From positions 480,713 to 544,712 of the forward strand of contig UBZT01000004.1 in assembly GCA_900470155.1 (NCBI GenBank): a stretch of 64,000 nt of DNA, in the 5' to 3' direction. The notes beneath the pieces were generated by a model. It worked only from the letters and a program-made list of their open reading frames with translations. It made no database searches and was not told the DNA's origin. Below, in pieces: positions 34,706 through 43,739 of this stretch. Within the stretch, counting starts at the first letter, position 1, and every line of letters starts with the position of its first letter. Source of the DNA: Hyphomicrobiales bacterium. GTDB taxonomy: Bacteria > Pseudomonadota > Alphaproteobacteria > Rhizobiales > Rhizobiaceae. The position numbers were made by a program, and so were the translations under genes.

Positions 34706-35407
34706 ATGACCTCCGAGACGATGAGCGAAACGATCCGTGAAACGACCACGGCGGCAACCGGCGAAAACTTCAAGTTCGGCCGGCCTTACGACCTGCACGA
34801 GCTGGTCGCCGATGGCATCATCCATGGCATCGGTGTCGTCTTTGCCCTGGTCGGCGCCACCGCGCTGATCTTCTACGCGACGGTCTATTCCGACTATCCC
34901 GATATCGCCGCCTCGTGGATCTACGGCCTCGGCCTGATCATCGCGCTCGGCGTCTCCTTCACCTACAACATGTGGCCGCATTCGCGCATCAAGTGGATCC
35001 TGCGCCGCTTCGACCATTCCGCCATCTTCATCCTGATCGCCTCGACCTATACGCCCTTTCTCGTCCAGGGCGCCGACCAGCCGATGATCCTGGCACTGCT
35101 GATCGGAATCTGGCTGACGGCCGCCCTCGGCATCTGGCTGAAATTCCGCTATCCCGGCCGTTACGACCGGCTCGCCATCCTGCTCTATCTCGCCATGGGC
35201 TGGAGCGGCGCGCTCGCCATGGGCCCGATCTCCGAGATCATTCCGGGCATCACGCTGACCCTGATCATCATCGGCGGCTGCATCTATTCCGCCGGCGTCA
35301 TCTTCCACGTCTGGGAACGCCTGCGCTTCCAGAACGCCATCTGGCACGGCTTCGTCGTCACGGCCGCCGTGGTGCATTATTCGGCGGTTTTCACGGCGAT
35401 CGCCTGA
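34706..35407 (+). CDS. Hemolysin III/PAQR-family membrane protein
   Basis: The 233-residue product has seven hydrophobic segments and the conserved family residues, including an early E-x2-D-x3-H (HELVADGIIHGIG), the SFTYNMWPHS region and the final HGFVVTAAVVHYSAVF histidines that form the metal-binding site of PAQR/HlyIII proteins. It is in the inner membrane. Bacterial members have unclear function; hemolysis is a historical name. The ATG at 34706 (or 34721) lacks a strong ribosome site. Confidence 0.88.
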   Translation: MTSETMSETIRETTTAATGENFKFGRPYDLHELVADGIIHGIGVVFALVGATALIFYATVYSDYPDIAASWIYGLGLIIALGVSFTYNMWPHSRIKWILRRFDHSAIFILIASTYTPFLVQGADQPMILALLIGIWLTAALGIWLKFRYPGRYDRLAILLYLAMGWSGALAMGPISEIIPGITLTLIIIGGCIYSAGVIFHVWERLRFQNAIWHGFVVTAAVVHYSAVFTAIA

Positions 35408-35442
35408 ACCATCCTTGAGAGGCGGGGCGGATCGGACCGACG

Positions 35443-35907
35443 TCAGGCCTTCTTCAGTCTCGGTACCTGTTTGGATCCAATGCGGAAAAACAACGCCGTC
35501 GGTATCCAGCAGATCGCCAGGCCAAAGGCGGCAAGCGCGAGCAGCGACAGCATGGTCATCTCGGTGAAGAAGCCGACAAGACTGGCAAGCGGAATACCGC
35601 CCAATGCTGTGAACGCGCCGAACAGCAGAACTGTCAGCAGCGTCTGCACCACGGTCAGGATGCCGGCGAACCGCCAACTCTCGCCCCAGCTTGCGACGCG
35701 CCCATGCTTTTTGCGGAAATATGTCCCGGCCCAGGTGCCACTGCCTGCCAGAATGCCGGCATTGCCGCTGGCGCCGATACCGTCGACCACGCCGTAATGG
35801 ACCAGAAGAAAAGTGATGATCACCAGGGCGATGGTCATTGCCAGGGCGACGAAAAAATAGCGTATGCACAGGGCATTGATGAAACCGGGCAAATGCAAAC
35901 TCCTCAT
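35443..35907 (-). CDS. Four-helix membrane protein (ABZJ_00895-like)
   Basis: The 154-residue product has four hydrophobic segments (about 15-37, 42-60, 80-102, 112-138) and an intervening basic segment FRKKHGRVASWGESWRF. This resembles small membrane proteins annotated as ABZJ_00895 family, whose function is unknown. The ATG at 35907 is weakly supported, and a TTG slightly downstream follows AGGAG. It is convergent with the hemolysin III-like gene. Confidence 0.65.
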   Translation of the reverse strand: MRSLHLPGFINALCIRYFFVALAMTIALVIITFLLVHYGVVDGIGASGNAGILAGSGTWAGTYFRKKHGRVASWGESWRFAGILTVVQTLLTVLLFGAFTALGGIPLASLVGFFTEMTMLSLLALAAFGLAICWIPTALFFRIGSKQVPRLKKA

Positions 35908-36026
35908 GCCTTGACGGAACGCCCGGCAAGGATCAGACGATAGTTACCGACGCCTTCGCCGCCATGGCAAGCCCGTCGGCGTCTCGCCCGTCCGGCATCC
36001 CCAGAGAGCACACCCAAGAGCCTCCC

Positions 36027-36524
36027 ATGACCGACCTCATCATACGCGACGCCACCGAAGCCGACCTGCCGACAATCCGCGATATCTACAATCACGCCGT
36101 CGAACACACGACCGCGATCTGGAACGAGGTTCTGATCGACGTCGACAACCGCCGCGTCTGGCTCGAACTGCGCCGCGCCAAGGGTTTTCCGGTGCTGGTC
36201 GCCGAACGTGACGGCAAGGTGGCAGGCTACGCCTCCTACGGCGACTGGCGCGCTTTCGACGGCTATCGCCACACGGTCGAGCATTCGGTCTATGTCGACA
36301 AGGACTGCCGCGGCGGCGGCATCGGCAGGCAGTTGATGGCAGCTTTGGTCGACAGGGCAAGAACGGGCAATGTCCATGTCATGATCGCCGCCATCGAAGC
36401 CGAAAACCAGGCCTCCATCGCGCTCCACGAACGCATGGGCTTCACCCTCGTCGGCATCCACCGCGAAGTCGGCACGAAGTTCGGCCGCTGGCTCGATCTG
36501 GCGATGATGGAGCTCAGGGTCTGA
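36027..36524 (+). CDS. GNAT N-acetyltransferase, phosphinothricin acetyltransferase subgroup
   Basis: The 165-residue product has the GNAT motif A loop RGGGIGRQLM and the start IRDATEADLPTIRDIYNHAV, followed by TAIWNEVLID, typical of PAT/methionine-sulfoximine acetyltransferases. These acetylate glutamine-synthetase inhibitors or related amino acids using acetyl-CoA. The ATG at 36027 is preceded by only a weak site. It appears monocistronic. Confidence 0.88.
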   Translation: MTDLIIRDATEADLPTIRDIYNHAVEHTTAIWNEVLIDVDNRRVWLELRRAKGFPVLVAERDGKVAGYASYGDWRAFDGYRHTVEHSVYVDKDCRGGGIGRQLMAALVDRARTGNVHVMIAAIEAENQASIALHERMGFTLVGIHREVGTKFGRWLDLAMMELRV

Positions 36525-36538
36525 GCGACTGATCGAGG

Positions 36539-36949
36539 CTAGAGCTCTATTGGCTCAATGTAGGGGTCGATGATTGCCGTATAGTCCGACACTGTCAGCA
36601 GATCCGCAGACAGATCGGCGAACTGAGCGGCAAGATACTGATGGAGATGCTTGGGAGCGCGGAGTTCGTATCCGTTCTGGTGAAGAAAGAGCATGCCGGC
36701 TTGAAACGCCGCACGTTTGTTGCCTTGCTCAAAGGCATGGGCCTTTGACACTGCGTACATGCAGTGAACTGCCAGAAGAAAAAGGTCTTCAAGTCCCGCA
36801 TAGCGAAACTGGTTTTTTGCGCGTTCTACGGCGCTCTGCAGACGATCAGGGAAAAGCAGAGCGTAGTTTTCGCCAGTAATTTGCACTGCATGGCGATTGA
36901 GCGCCATGACGTCGTCGGCAGTCACCCATACTGGCTCGCTACTTGGCAA
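36539..36949 (-). CDS. doc: Doc/Fic-family toxin
   Basis: The product, about 136 residues, carries the Fic core HAFEQGNKRA (HxFx(D/E)xNKR), the active site of Doc-type toxins, which phosphorylate EF-Tu and arrest translation. The N-terminal strand EPVWVTADDVMALN is typical of Doc. No ATG is available upstream of this strand; a TTG at 36949 inside the end of the antitoxin gene is the likely start, with GTG 36925 as an alternative. It overlaps the antitoxin gene by 11 bases. Confidence 0.85.
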   Translation of the reverse strand: MPSSEPVWVTADDVMALNRHAVQITGENYALLFPDRLQSAVERAKNQFRYAGLEDLFLLAVHCMYAVSKAHAFEQGNKRAAFQAGMLFLHQNGYELRAPKHLHQYLAAQFADLSADLLTVSDYTAIIDPYIEPIEL

Positions 36950-37121
36950 GTTCGGCCATCAGATCGGGATGGTCCTCATGGAATTTCCTGGCAAATTCCG
37001 TCGCATCGATTTTACCAGCATTTGGTCGCGCCAAAACCACAGGCCGCCGGGCCAGCACCTTTTTCATGTCATCGCTGGCGATCTTGTCGTCGTGTTGCAT
37101 GCCCTTTGACGGATTGCTCAT
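36939..37121 (-). CDS. Antitoxin partner of Doc
   Basis: The 60-residue product lies directly upstream of doc and ends in a Phd-like toxin-neutralising region (AGKIDATEFARKFHEDHPDLMAELAK). AAGGAA precedes the ATG at 37121. It lacks an obvious full Phd/YefM DNA-binding domain, being shorter than usual, so its own DNA binding is uncertain. Operon order (antitoxin first, overlapping toxin) supports the role. Confidence 0.75.
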   Translation of the reverse strand: MSNPSKGMQHDDKIASDDMKKVLARRPVVLARPNAGKIDATEFARKFHEDHPDLMAELAK

Positions 37122-37251
37122 CACCGTGTTCCTTGCCGAGCATGGGCGGACGCGCCCGTTTGCACTCCAAATGTAATGTTTTATCGCCGTTCCGGCAAGT
37201 AAACCCGCCGTCGGCCTCAGGTCGGGAACCCAAGAACCGTCCGGTGCCCAC

Positions 37252-38742
37252 TCACCCCGCTGCCGTCTCCTGCCAGCGCACGCCTGAAATCACCACGCCG
37301 TCCTTCGGCCGGCAGGGCATGTCGGCAAGCGAAACGGACATGTCCTGTTCGCGCGGCATGTCGTAGTCGATCGCGGTGGTCAAAAGCCGCACGCCTTCCT
37401 TGATGATCGAAAGCGTTGCCTCTTCGCCGGGACAGCGATGGCCGTCCTTCACCGATCCGGCCCCTTGCGCAACGAAGCTGTAGTCGTCCGGCCCGTGCCG
37501 CAGTTCGCGCAGCGGCCGGAACTCGCCGGCATTGTGAAAGTGCGCCTCGTCATGGCAGGTGCCGTAGAGGTCGAAAAGCAGCCATTGTCCGCACCGGATC
37601 TGGTGGCCGTTCCAGTCGAAGCCGGTGCGGGCCACGGCGCCGACAAACGGATAAAACGGCACGCTGCGCCGTACTTCTTCGGAAAAATCGGTGAGCAGCC
37701 GGTCGTCCGGCACACGCAGGATCTCGCGCCACTCTGGATGCCGCTCCAGTTCGACCGCGGCAAACAGGATATAGCGCCCGAGCGAGGCGATCGGCCCGAG
37801 CAGATTGATTAGCTCGCCGGCGGCGACCGTCGGCGAAAGCGGCCGTCCCTTGGGGTCGAGATAGCCGGCGATCATCGCCATTGGGGTTCCCGGCAGCGGC
37901 GCCTGGCGGCCCCGGCGGATCTGGCGAAAGGCGGTCTTCAACCGCCGCTCCAGCGCCGAGCGCCAGCCCGGCAGACCCGGCGCCAGACCGAGTGACAGGG
38001 TCAGGCGGCGGCGCCCGAAATGGCCGGCCTGCTCGGCCAGCGCCGCCAGCAGCGCGTCGTCCCGGTCGATCTCGTCTGCATCGATCGGCGCATGGGTCCA
38101 GGCGAGCGCCGTGCGGATCAGGATCAGGTCGAGCTCGGCGCCGAGCGGCACGGCCCCCCAGCGGATCCAGTCCGGCACGCGTTCGATGAAATTGCGCCGG
38201 AAGATCGCCACCAGCCGGTCGATGCCGGTGCGGTCCTCGACCAGCATGCGCACGAACATCGCCTTGCGGTGCCGGTGCGCGGCGCCGTCGAGCTGCTGCA
38301 CGCTGCCTTTGCCCGCGATCAGCCGCAACACCATCTGCGGCATGGCGCCGACCCGGGTCAGCCGGTCGTCGTCATAGATCAGCCGGGCGGCATCCGGCCC
38401 GGTCAGGCAGATGACGTCGCGCAGCATCAGCCGCGTCCGGAAGATCGGGCTGTCCATCGACCGGAAGCGCTGCGACAGGAATCCATAGCCTTCCCGGGCC
38501 AGATTGAACGTGTCGTCGAAGCTAGGGCTGCGCGGGATCGCCGGCATGCGCGCGGGATTGAGGGCGGCCTCGGAGGAGCCTGCGGGCAGGAGGCCGTTCA
38601 GTTCCCCGGAGAACGTCTGAGAGAGGGAGGCTGGCGGCTCGGCCAGCGGATGGGCACTTGCATGGGCCGATGCATGAGACGCTGCGTGGGTCGACGTTGG
38701 GGCAGGCGTGTCCGGCTGGCGGTGAAACTCGCTCTGGTTCAT
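37252..38742 (-). CDS. CYP152-like cytochrome P450
   Basis: The 496-residue product has a disordered His/Ala/Ser/Pro-rich N-terminus (1-60) and a P450 core with the heme ligand Cys437 in GHRCPGE and the K-helix-like EEVRRSVPFYPFVGAVA, as in CYP152 fatty-acid hydroxylating peroxygenases. In known CYP152 enzymes an Arg-Pro pair on helix I binds the fatty-acid carboxylate; here the matching segment reads NLLGP (Gly316-Pro317), so that arginine is missing. Peroxygenase activity on fatty acids is therefore doubtful or altered. No redox partner genes are adjacent. Confidence 0.82.
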   Translation of the reverse strand: MNQSEFHRQPDTPAPTSTHAASHASAHASAHPLAEPPASLSQTFSGELNGLLPAGSSEAALNPARMPAIPRSPSFDDTFNLAREGYGFLSQRFRSMDSPIFRTRLMLRDVICLTGPDAARLIYDDDRLTRVGAMPQMVLRLIAGKGSVQQLDGAAHRHRKAMFVRMLVEDRTGIDRLVAIFRRNFIERVPDWIRWGAVPLGAELDLILIRTALAWTHAPIDADEIDRDDALLAALAEQAGHFGRRRLTLSLGLAPGLPGWRSALERRLKTAFRQIRRGRQAPLPGTPMAMIAGYLDPKGRPLSPTVAAGELINLLGPIASLGRYILFAAVELERHPEWREILRVPDDRLLTDFSEEVRRSVPFYPFVGAVARTGFDWNGHQIRCGQWLLFDLYGTCHDEAHFHNAGEFRPLRELRHGPDDYSFVAQGAGSVKDGHRCPGEEATLSIIKEGVRLLTTAIDYDMPREQDMSVSLADMPCRPKDGVVISGVRWQETAAG

Positions 38743-38869
38743 GCCGTCCCCTCCCTGACGCGCCCGGTTTGGGCAGACAATACCCCGAAATCCCGGCGCG
38801 CTCCATGCGCTTTGTTCCCGCCTCCCTCTCTCACCGTCCGTTCGCCCCGATCGCGGTCAAGCGAGCCCT

Positions 38870-39607
38870 TTATTCGATCCGCACCCGCGCCATCTCGCCG
38901 CGAATGGTGATCGACGGCCGTGCGCCAGGCGTATTCGGCAGCGCGCTGTCGACATAGGAGGCGACCGTCTCGACCACGTAGCTGATCGGCGTCGGCTGCA
39001 GGAAGCGCACGGTCGCATCGAGCATCGTGCCGGAAATCGCGATCGCCTCGTTCTGCATCACCCGTTCGAAGGTCAGCCGTGCCCGGAGCGCCGAGCCCGA
39101 AACCGCGATCGAGGCCGCGTGGCCGGTAAAGGCGATATCGCCGGCATCGCTGCGGATATCGAGCGCACCGAACTCGCCATCCAGCTGCGTTCGCGCCGCC
39201 CGCTGGTCGATGACAACAGTGGCGCCGGGTTGAAGATTGGCCGTGAGTGTCATGGTGCAGTCGCTCCAGTCGAAGAAACGGCCGCCGCGGCCGACATCGA
39301 CCGTCAGGGTGTCGCCGTCCCTCTGCATCGTGCCCTCGGCCGGGCAGGAATTGGAAAACCAGCTCGAATGCCACAGCGCACCCCAGCCATGCCGTTCGCC
39401 GGACAATTCGGCGACCTGCGGCATGTCGGCATGGGCGTTGATGCTGATCTCGCTCGCCGTGCCCGTCACGCGGACCTTCGATACGCCGGCAAGGTCGAGC
39501 GGGCCGGACCGGCTGTCGCTGGCGCTGATCAGCGACACGCCGCCGTCGATGGCAAGCATGGCGACGATCACGCCGGCAACGGAGAGAAGAATGATTCTGC
39601 GTTTCAT
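38870..39607 (-). CDS. Membrane-anchored DUF4097-like beta protein
   Basis: The 245-residue product has an N-terminal membrane anchor or uncleaved signal (MKRRIILLSVAGVIVAMLAI) and then repetitive beta-strand sequence (KVRVTGTASEISINAHADMP, GEFGALDIRSDAGDIAFTG) like DUF4097/adhesin-type beta-helices. It would face the periplasm. GGAG precedes the ATG at 39607. It is divergent from a membrane-bound AraC regulator, which may control it. Confidence 0.7.
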   Translation of the reverse strand: MKRRIILLSVAGVIVAMLAIDGGVSLISASDSRSGPLDLAGVSKVRVTGTASEISINAHADMPQVAELSGERHGWGALWHSSWFSNSCPAEGTMQRDGDTLTVDVGRGGRFFDWSDCTMTLTANLQPGATVVIDQRAARTQLDGEFGALDIRSDAGDIAFTGHAASIAVSGSALRARLTFERVMQNEAIAISGTMLDATVRFLQPTPISYVVETVASYVDSALPNTPGARPSITIRGEMARVRIE

Positions 39608-39823
39608 CGGGCAGGGCTCCTGGTTGGGCCGCGACGGGCCGTGGTTTGAGCCCCGACCGTGCCGGCCCGCGTTCTCCATCGCGACCTTGATCGCGTTTCA
39701 GGTCGAAGCGCATCGCGTTTGAGGTCATCATGTGCCATGCATCGGGCATAACCCTGCATCGGGCCGCGTTCCGCCATGGATCCCGGTCCGCCCAGTCCAA
39801 ACCCTTTTTCTTGCAAGACGCCG

Positions 39824-40933
39824 ATGATCCTCGTTCCGCTCTCCTTTCTCGTCTCGCTCTATCTGACGGTGTTTCTCGTCCGGCTGCTGCTGCGCGGCCG
39901 CGATACCTTTGCCGCCAATGGCCTCTTTCTGCTGCTGATTGCCGTCTATATCGTCCAGACCGTGCTGGTCGGCCTGCGCTGGGGTTATGGCATCGTGACA
40001 ATCCTGCCGCTGCTGTCGACGCTCGCCAGTCTCGTGCCGCCGCTGTCTTATCTCGCCTTCCGCGATCTCGCCCGCGAACAGCGTGGCCTGTCGGCGCGCG
40101 ACTGGCCGCATCTCCTGCCGGTCGCAGCTTTGGTCGCCATGATGCTGGTCTGGCGCGATCTGATCGACCTGCTGATCATCACGGAATTTCTCGCCTATGG
40201 CCTGGCGCTGCTCTGGATCGCCCGGCTTGGCCCCGATGGCCTTGTCGCAGCCAGGCTCGACGGCACGCTGCGCTCCTATCGCTCGCTGCAACTGACCGGC
40301 CTTGCCCTGGTGGGCTCCGCCTTGACCGATATAGCCATCAGCCTCGACATGCTGTGGAGCGGCGGCCAGTATTCCGCTCTGCTCGTCTCGGCCGCAACGA
40401 CCGCCATTCTTCTGCTGCTCGGCATCGCCGCCGTCGCCGTCGGCTCGGAAGAAGGCGAGGACGATGCGCCGAACGATGCGCCGGACGATGGGCACGACGA
40501 CCCGGCAGCATTGGATGCGGGACGAGAGGAAGGCCGCTCACCTGAACGAATCCAGGGATCCGAAAGACCATCGAACGCTACCGCCGCCTCGCCCGAGGAC
40601 CGGCAGGTCGCCGCCGACCTCGACCGCCTGATGTCGGAACGCCGCCTTTATGCCGATACCGGCCTGAATCTCGCGAGGATCGCCCGGCGTTTGAGCCTTC
40701 CGGCCCGCAGCGTCTCCCAGGCGGTCAACCGGGTGCATGGCATCAGCGTCTCGCATTATGTCAACAATCACCGCATCGCGGACGCCTGCCGGCTGCTGTC
40801 TGAAACCGACCTGCCGGTGACCCGCATCGTCTTTGATGCCGGCTTCATGACCAAGTCCAATTTCAACCGCGAATTCCTCCGCGTTACCGGCATGAGCCCG
40901 AGCGACTGGCGCCGGCAGAAACAGGCGGCGTGA
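39824..40933 (+). CDS. AraC-family regulator with N-terminal membrane domain
   Basis: The 369-residue product begins with about seven membrane segments (residues 1-205), a charged acidic linker (about 205-255) and a C-terminal AraC HTH (about 270-369; IARRLSLPARSVSQAVNRVHG, then IVFDAGFMTKSNFNREF). Membrane-tethered AraC proteins sense envelope or extracellular cues and act on DNA from the membrane. A second possible start is the ATG at 39776; neither has a strong ribosome site. It is divergent from the DUF4097-like gene. Confidence 0.82.
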   Translation: MILVPLSFLVSLYLTVFLVRLLLRGRDTFAANGLFLLLIAVYIVQTVLVGLRWGYGIVTILPLLSTLASLVPPLSYLAFRDLAREQRGLSARDWPHLLPVAALVAMMLVWRDLIDLLIITEFLAYGLALLWIARLGPDGLVAARLDGTLRSYRSLQLTGLALVGSALTDIAISLDMLWSGGQYSALLVSAATTAILLLLGIAAVAVGSEEGEDDAPNDAPDDGHDDPAALDAGREEGRSPERIQGSERPSNATAASPEDRQVAADLDRLMSERRLYADTGLNLARIARRLSLPARSVSQAVNRVHGISVSHYVNNHRIADACRLLSETDLPVTRIVFDAGFMTKSNFNREFLRVTGMSPSDWRRQKQAA

Positions 40934-41066
40934 CACGCGCGCCGCAGGGGACTGCCACATCACCACACAAGATGTGCACAGCAACATTCGCAACGCATAA
41001 CCGCCTTGCCTTTCGCCGGGCGGCGCTGTTCCCTTGGCGCATCATTTGATCACCCAAGGATTTAAG

Positions 41067-41633
41067 ATGCCTTTGAAGCTCTATCTCGCCGGCCCCGAAG
41101 TCTTCCTGCCCGATGCCCGCAAGGTGCTCGACGAAAAGGCCGCCTTGACTCGGGCCTATGGCTTCGAGCCGATCTGCCCCGGCGATATCGAGATCGAGCC
41201 GGCCCCGACCCGCCATGAATTCGGCCTGAAGATCAGCGCCGTCGACGAGGGTTTCATGAACGCCGCCGACGGCGTGATCGCCAATCTCACCCCGTTTCGC
41301 GGCATCGCGGCGGATCCCGGCACGGTGTTCGAACTCGGCTATATGTGTGCGTCCGGCAAGCTGGTTGCCGCCTATACCAATGTCACCGATAGCCATTTCG
41401 CCCGCACCAAAGCCTGGTATGGCGGCGAACTGACCATCGACGAACACGGCCGCAAGCGCGGCGCGGACGGCCATTCGCTGGAGGATTTCGAAATGATCGA
41501 GAACCTCATGCTGCACGGTGGCGTCACCCGCCGCGGCGGCCCCATCTCCATCCACGCCGCCAGCCCCGACCGCCTCTATCACGACCTGACCGCCTTCGAA
41601 CAATGCCTGAAGGCGCTGGCCGAACGCGGCTAG
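41067..41633 (+). CDS. Nucleoside 2-deoxyribosyltransferase family protein
   Basis: The 188-residue product begins LKLYLAGPEVFLPDA and contains DGVIANLTPFRG and DPGTVFELGYMCASGK, matching the Nuc_deoxyrib_tr fold, in which the glutamate of FELGY is the nucleophile. It would exchange bases between deoxynucleosides or hydrolyse deoxynucleotides in salvage. AAGGA precedes the ATG at 41067. Confidence 0.9.
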   Translation: MPLKLYLAGPEVFLPDARKVLDEKAALTRAYGFEPICPGDIEIEPAPTRHEFGLKISAVDEGFMNAADGVIANLTPFRGIAADPGTVFELGYMCASGKLVAAYTNVTDSHFARTKAWYGGELTIDEHGRKRGADGHSLEDFEMIENLMLHGGVTRRGGPISIHAASPDRLYHDLTAFEQCLKALAERG

Positions 41634-41673
41634 AGCTGCACGGGGGACTTGCCGGGGACCTGGCGGAGTCTTG

Positions 41674-41790
41674 CCCCTCATCCCCCTGCCGGGACCTTCT
41701 CCCCCCAGGTGGGGCGAAGGGAGCAGAACGGCGGCCGCATTGGCCTTCTCCCCGTTCACGGGGAGAAGGTGGCGGCAGCCGGATGAGGGG
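41674..41790. repeat. RIME-like intergenic mosaic repeat, copy B
   Basis: Two palindromes lie within terminal inverted sequences CCCCTCATCC and GGATGAGGGG. The right palindrome and flank (CCTTCTCCCCG...CGGGGAGAAGG then GGCGGCAGCCGG) are nearly identical to copy A at 1111-1156; the left palindrome is more diverged. It lies between two convergent genes. Confidence 0.7.
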
Positions 41791-41875
41791 CGGTGCCGGA
41801 CGGATGGATACGGACGATGAGCGGCCAATGACAGCCCGGGCCGCCCGAGCTGCTGGGCCTTCATCAGCCCAATAT

Positions 41876-42124
41876 TCAAAGTTCCGGCCCCTGATGCGGT
41901 TGGCGATCCTCACGGATCTTATCGCTCAGGTCGAAATCGAGGCCTGTCTCGGCGCTGACCCGGCGATAGAAATCGCCGGCCGGCTCGCGTCCGGTATGCT
42001 GCATCTCATAGGCCTCCAGCGCCCGTACGACGATATCGGCAATTGAACAATTTTCCCGCCGCTGCAGCCGGTGGGCAATGTCGCGCGCCCGGGCGCTGCG
42101 AACGGACAGTTGTGGTTCTGCCAT
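41876..42124 (-). CDS. Orphan VapB-like antitoxin
   Basis: The 82-residue product begins with a ribbon-helix-helix-like region (QLSVRSARARDIAHRLQRRE, then SIADIVVRALEAYE), as in VapB/Rv0623-type antitoxins. GAAGGAGATCCAGC precedes the ATG, a strong ribosome site. The expected PIN-domain toxin gene is absent downstream, where only a repeat is found, so it is either orphaned or acts as a plain regulator. Confidence 0.65.
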   Translation of the reverse strand: MAEPQLSVRSARARDIAHRLQRRENCSIADIVVRALEAYEMQHTGREPAGDFYRRVSAETGLDFDLSDKIREDRQPHQGPEL

Positions 42125-42281
42125 GCTGGATCTCCTTCAGCGCCCAATCTGGGTGTTTTCTCGTCAGTCATCAAGCAACTGATGGCTTGCCAACCACCCG
42201 CCAATCCCGATTCCCCCTGCCTTTTCATGGCTTGCCAAGCCGCATCGCCAATGCTCCGTTGCGGTTGCAAAAGGAATCGTC

Positions 42282-43571
42282 ATGAACCAGCACGTCACGC
42301 CGCAACCGAAGCTCGGCGCCAGCTTTTACCGCCTCTGGCTGTCGAGTGGCCTTGCCAATCTCGCCGATGGCGTCGGCATCGTCGCGTGGCCCTGGCTTGC
42401 CTCGCTGATCACCCGCGACCCGCTGGCCATCTCAATGGTGGCGGCCGCCCAGAAACTGCCCTGGTTCCTCTTCGCCCTGCCGTCCGGCGTGATCACCGAC
42501 CGGCTCGACCGCCGCAAGCTGGTGGTCGCCATGGATCTCGTGCGCTTCGTGGTCCTGATGACGCTGGCCGCAGCGCTTCTGGTCCCCGGCCTGCTGCCGC
42601 AAGACCCGATAGCCGACTTTCCGACCGCCACGCTCTACTGGCTGCTGCTCGCAGCCGCGCTGATGGTTGGTTTCGCCGAAGTGCTGCGCGACAATTCCGC
42701 TGTCACCCTGATGCCGGCGATCGTGCCGCTGGAACGGCTGGAAACAGCAAACGGCCGCATGGGCAGCCTGGAAACCGTGATGAACATGATGATCGGCCCG
42801 CCGCTTGCCGGTCTGATGATCGGCTTGGCCTTGCCGCTTGCCTTCGGCCTCTATGGCCTCGCCTTTGCATTTGCCGGACTGCTGGTCCTGTCCATCCCCG
42901 GCCGGTTTCGCACAATCCGACCGGATGAGCGCCATTGGGTCGCCGAGATCCGCGAAGGTGCGGTCTATCTCTTCCAGCGGCCGCTGTTGCGCGATCTGGC
43001 CATCGGGCTTGGAGCCCTGAATGCCATCGATGTGATGCTGCTGATGGGACTGGTGCTGTATGCCCAGGAGGTGATGGGCCTCAACTCGGCGCACTACGGC
43101 CTGCTGCTCACCGGTCTTGCCACCGGAGGACTGCTGGGTGGTCTGCTCGGCGAACGTGTCATCCGCCGTCTTGGACCCTCCGTCTGTCTGCGGCTGACCA
43201 TCGGCGGCTGCTGTGCGATGGCGCTGGTCATCCTGCTCATGCCGTTTTCGGTCGCCGTCTGGTTCGCCCTGATGCTCGCCAGCTTCACCGGCATGATCTG
43301 GAACATCATCACCGTGTCGCTGCGCCAGCGCATGATCCCGCCGCATCTGCTCGGCCGGGTCAACAGCGTCTACCGCTTCTTCGGCCTCGGCACCATGCCG
43401 CTCGGCCTTCTCGTCTCCGGCCTGAGCGTCACCATTGCCGAAGGCTTCATGCCGCGCAGCCAGGCGCTGGCCGCCCCTTTCGCGCTGGGTGCCGTCCTGT
43501 CGCTGCTCTTGCTGGTCGGCATATGGAAACGCGTGTCGCCGAAAGCGCTGAAGGATTTCGCCGGTCAGTGA
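42282..43571 (+). CDS. MFS transporter
   Basis: The 429-residue product has twelve predicted membrane helices and the cytoplasmic loop 2-3 motif DRLDRRKLVVAMD, typical of the MFS_3/enterobactin-exporter-like subgroup of efflux carriers. AAAGGA precedes the ATG. Substrate unknown. It has no regulator adjacent. Confidence 0.9.
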   Translation: MNQHVTPQPKLGASFYRLWLSSGLANLADGVGIVAWPWLASLITRDPLAISMVAAAQKLPWFLFALPSGVITDRLDRRKLVVAMDLVRFVVLMTLAAALLVPGLLPQDPIADFPTATLYWLLLAAALMVGFAEVLRDNSAVTLMPAIVPLERLETANGRMGSLETVMNMMIGPPLAGLMIGLALPLAFGLYGLAFAFAGLLVLSIPGRFRTIRPDERHWVAEIREGAVYLFQRPLLRDLAIGLGALNAIDVMLLMGLVLYAQEVMGLNSAHYGLLLTGLATGGLLGGLLGERVIRRLGPSVCLRLTIGGCCAMALVILLMPFSVAVWFALMLASFTGMIWNIITVSLRQRMIPPHLLGRVNSVYRFFGLGTMPLGLLVSGLSVTIAEGFMPRSQALAAPFALGAVLSLLLLVGIWKRVSPKALKDFAGQ

Positions 43572-43739
43572 TCAAGCCCGTCGCGGCGGCGGCCGGGTAG
43601 CGACGGCACAGAGCGAAGCAGCGAGCGCAACACGCATTTGAAGGCGGTTAAAAACCATGCAGCTTTGCACACATTTGGTTAGGCCGGATATTCTATCAAT
43701 CATTGGTTGATAGCTCTGCGCCTTTGCGAGGTTTTGCCG

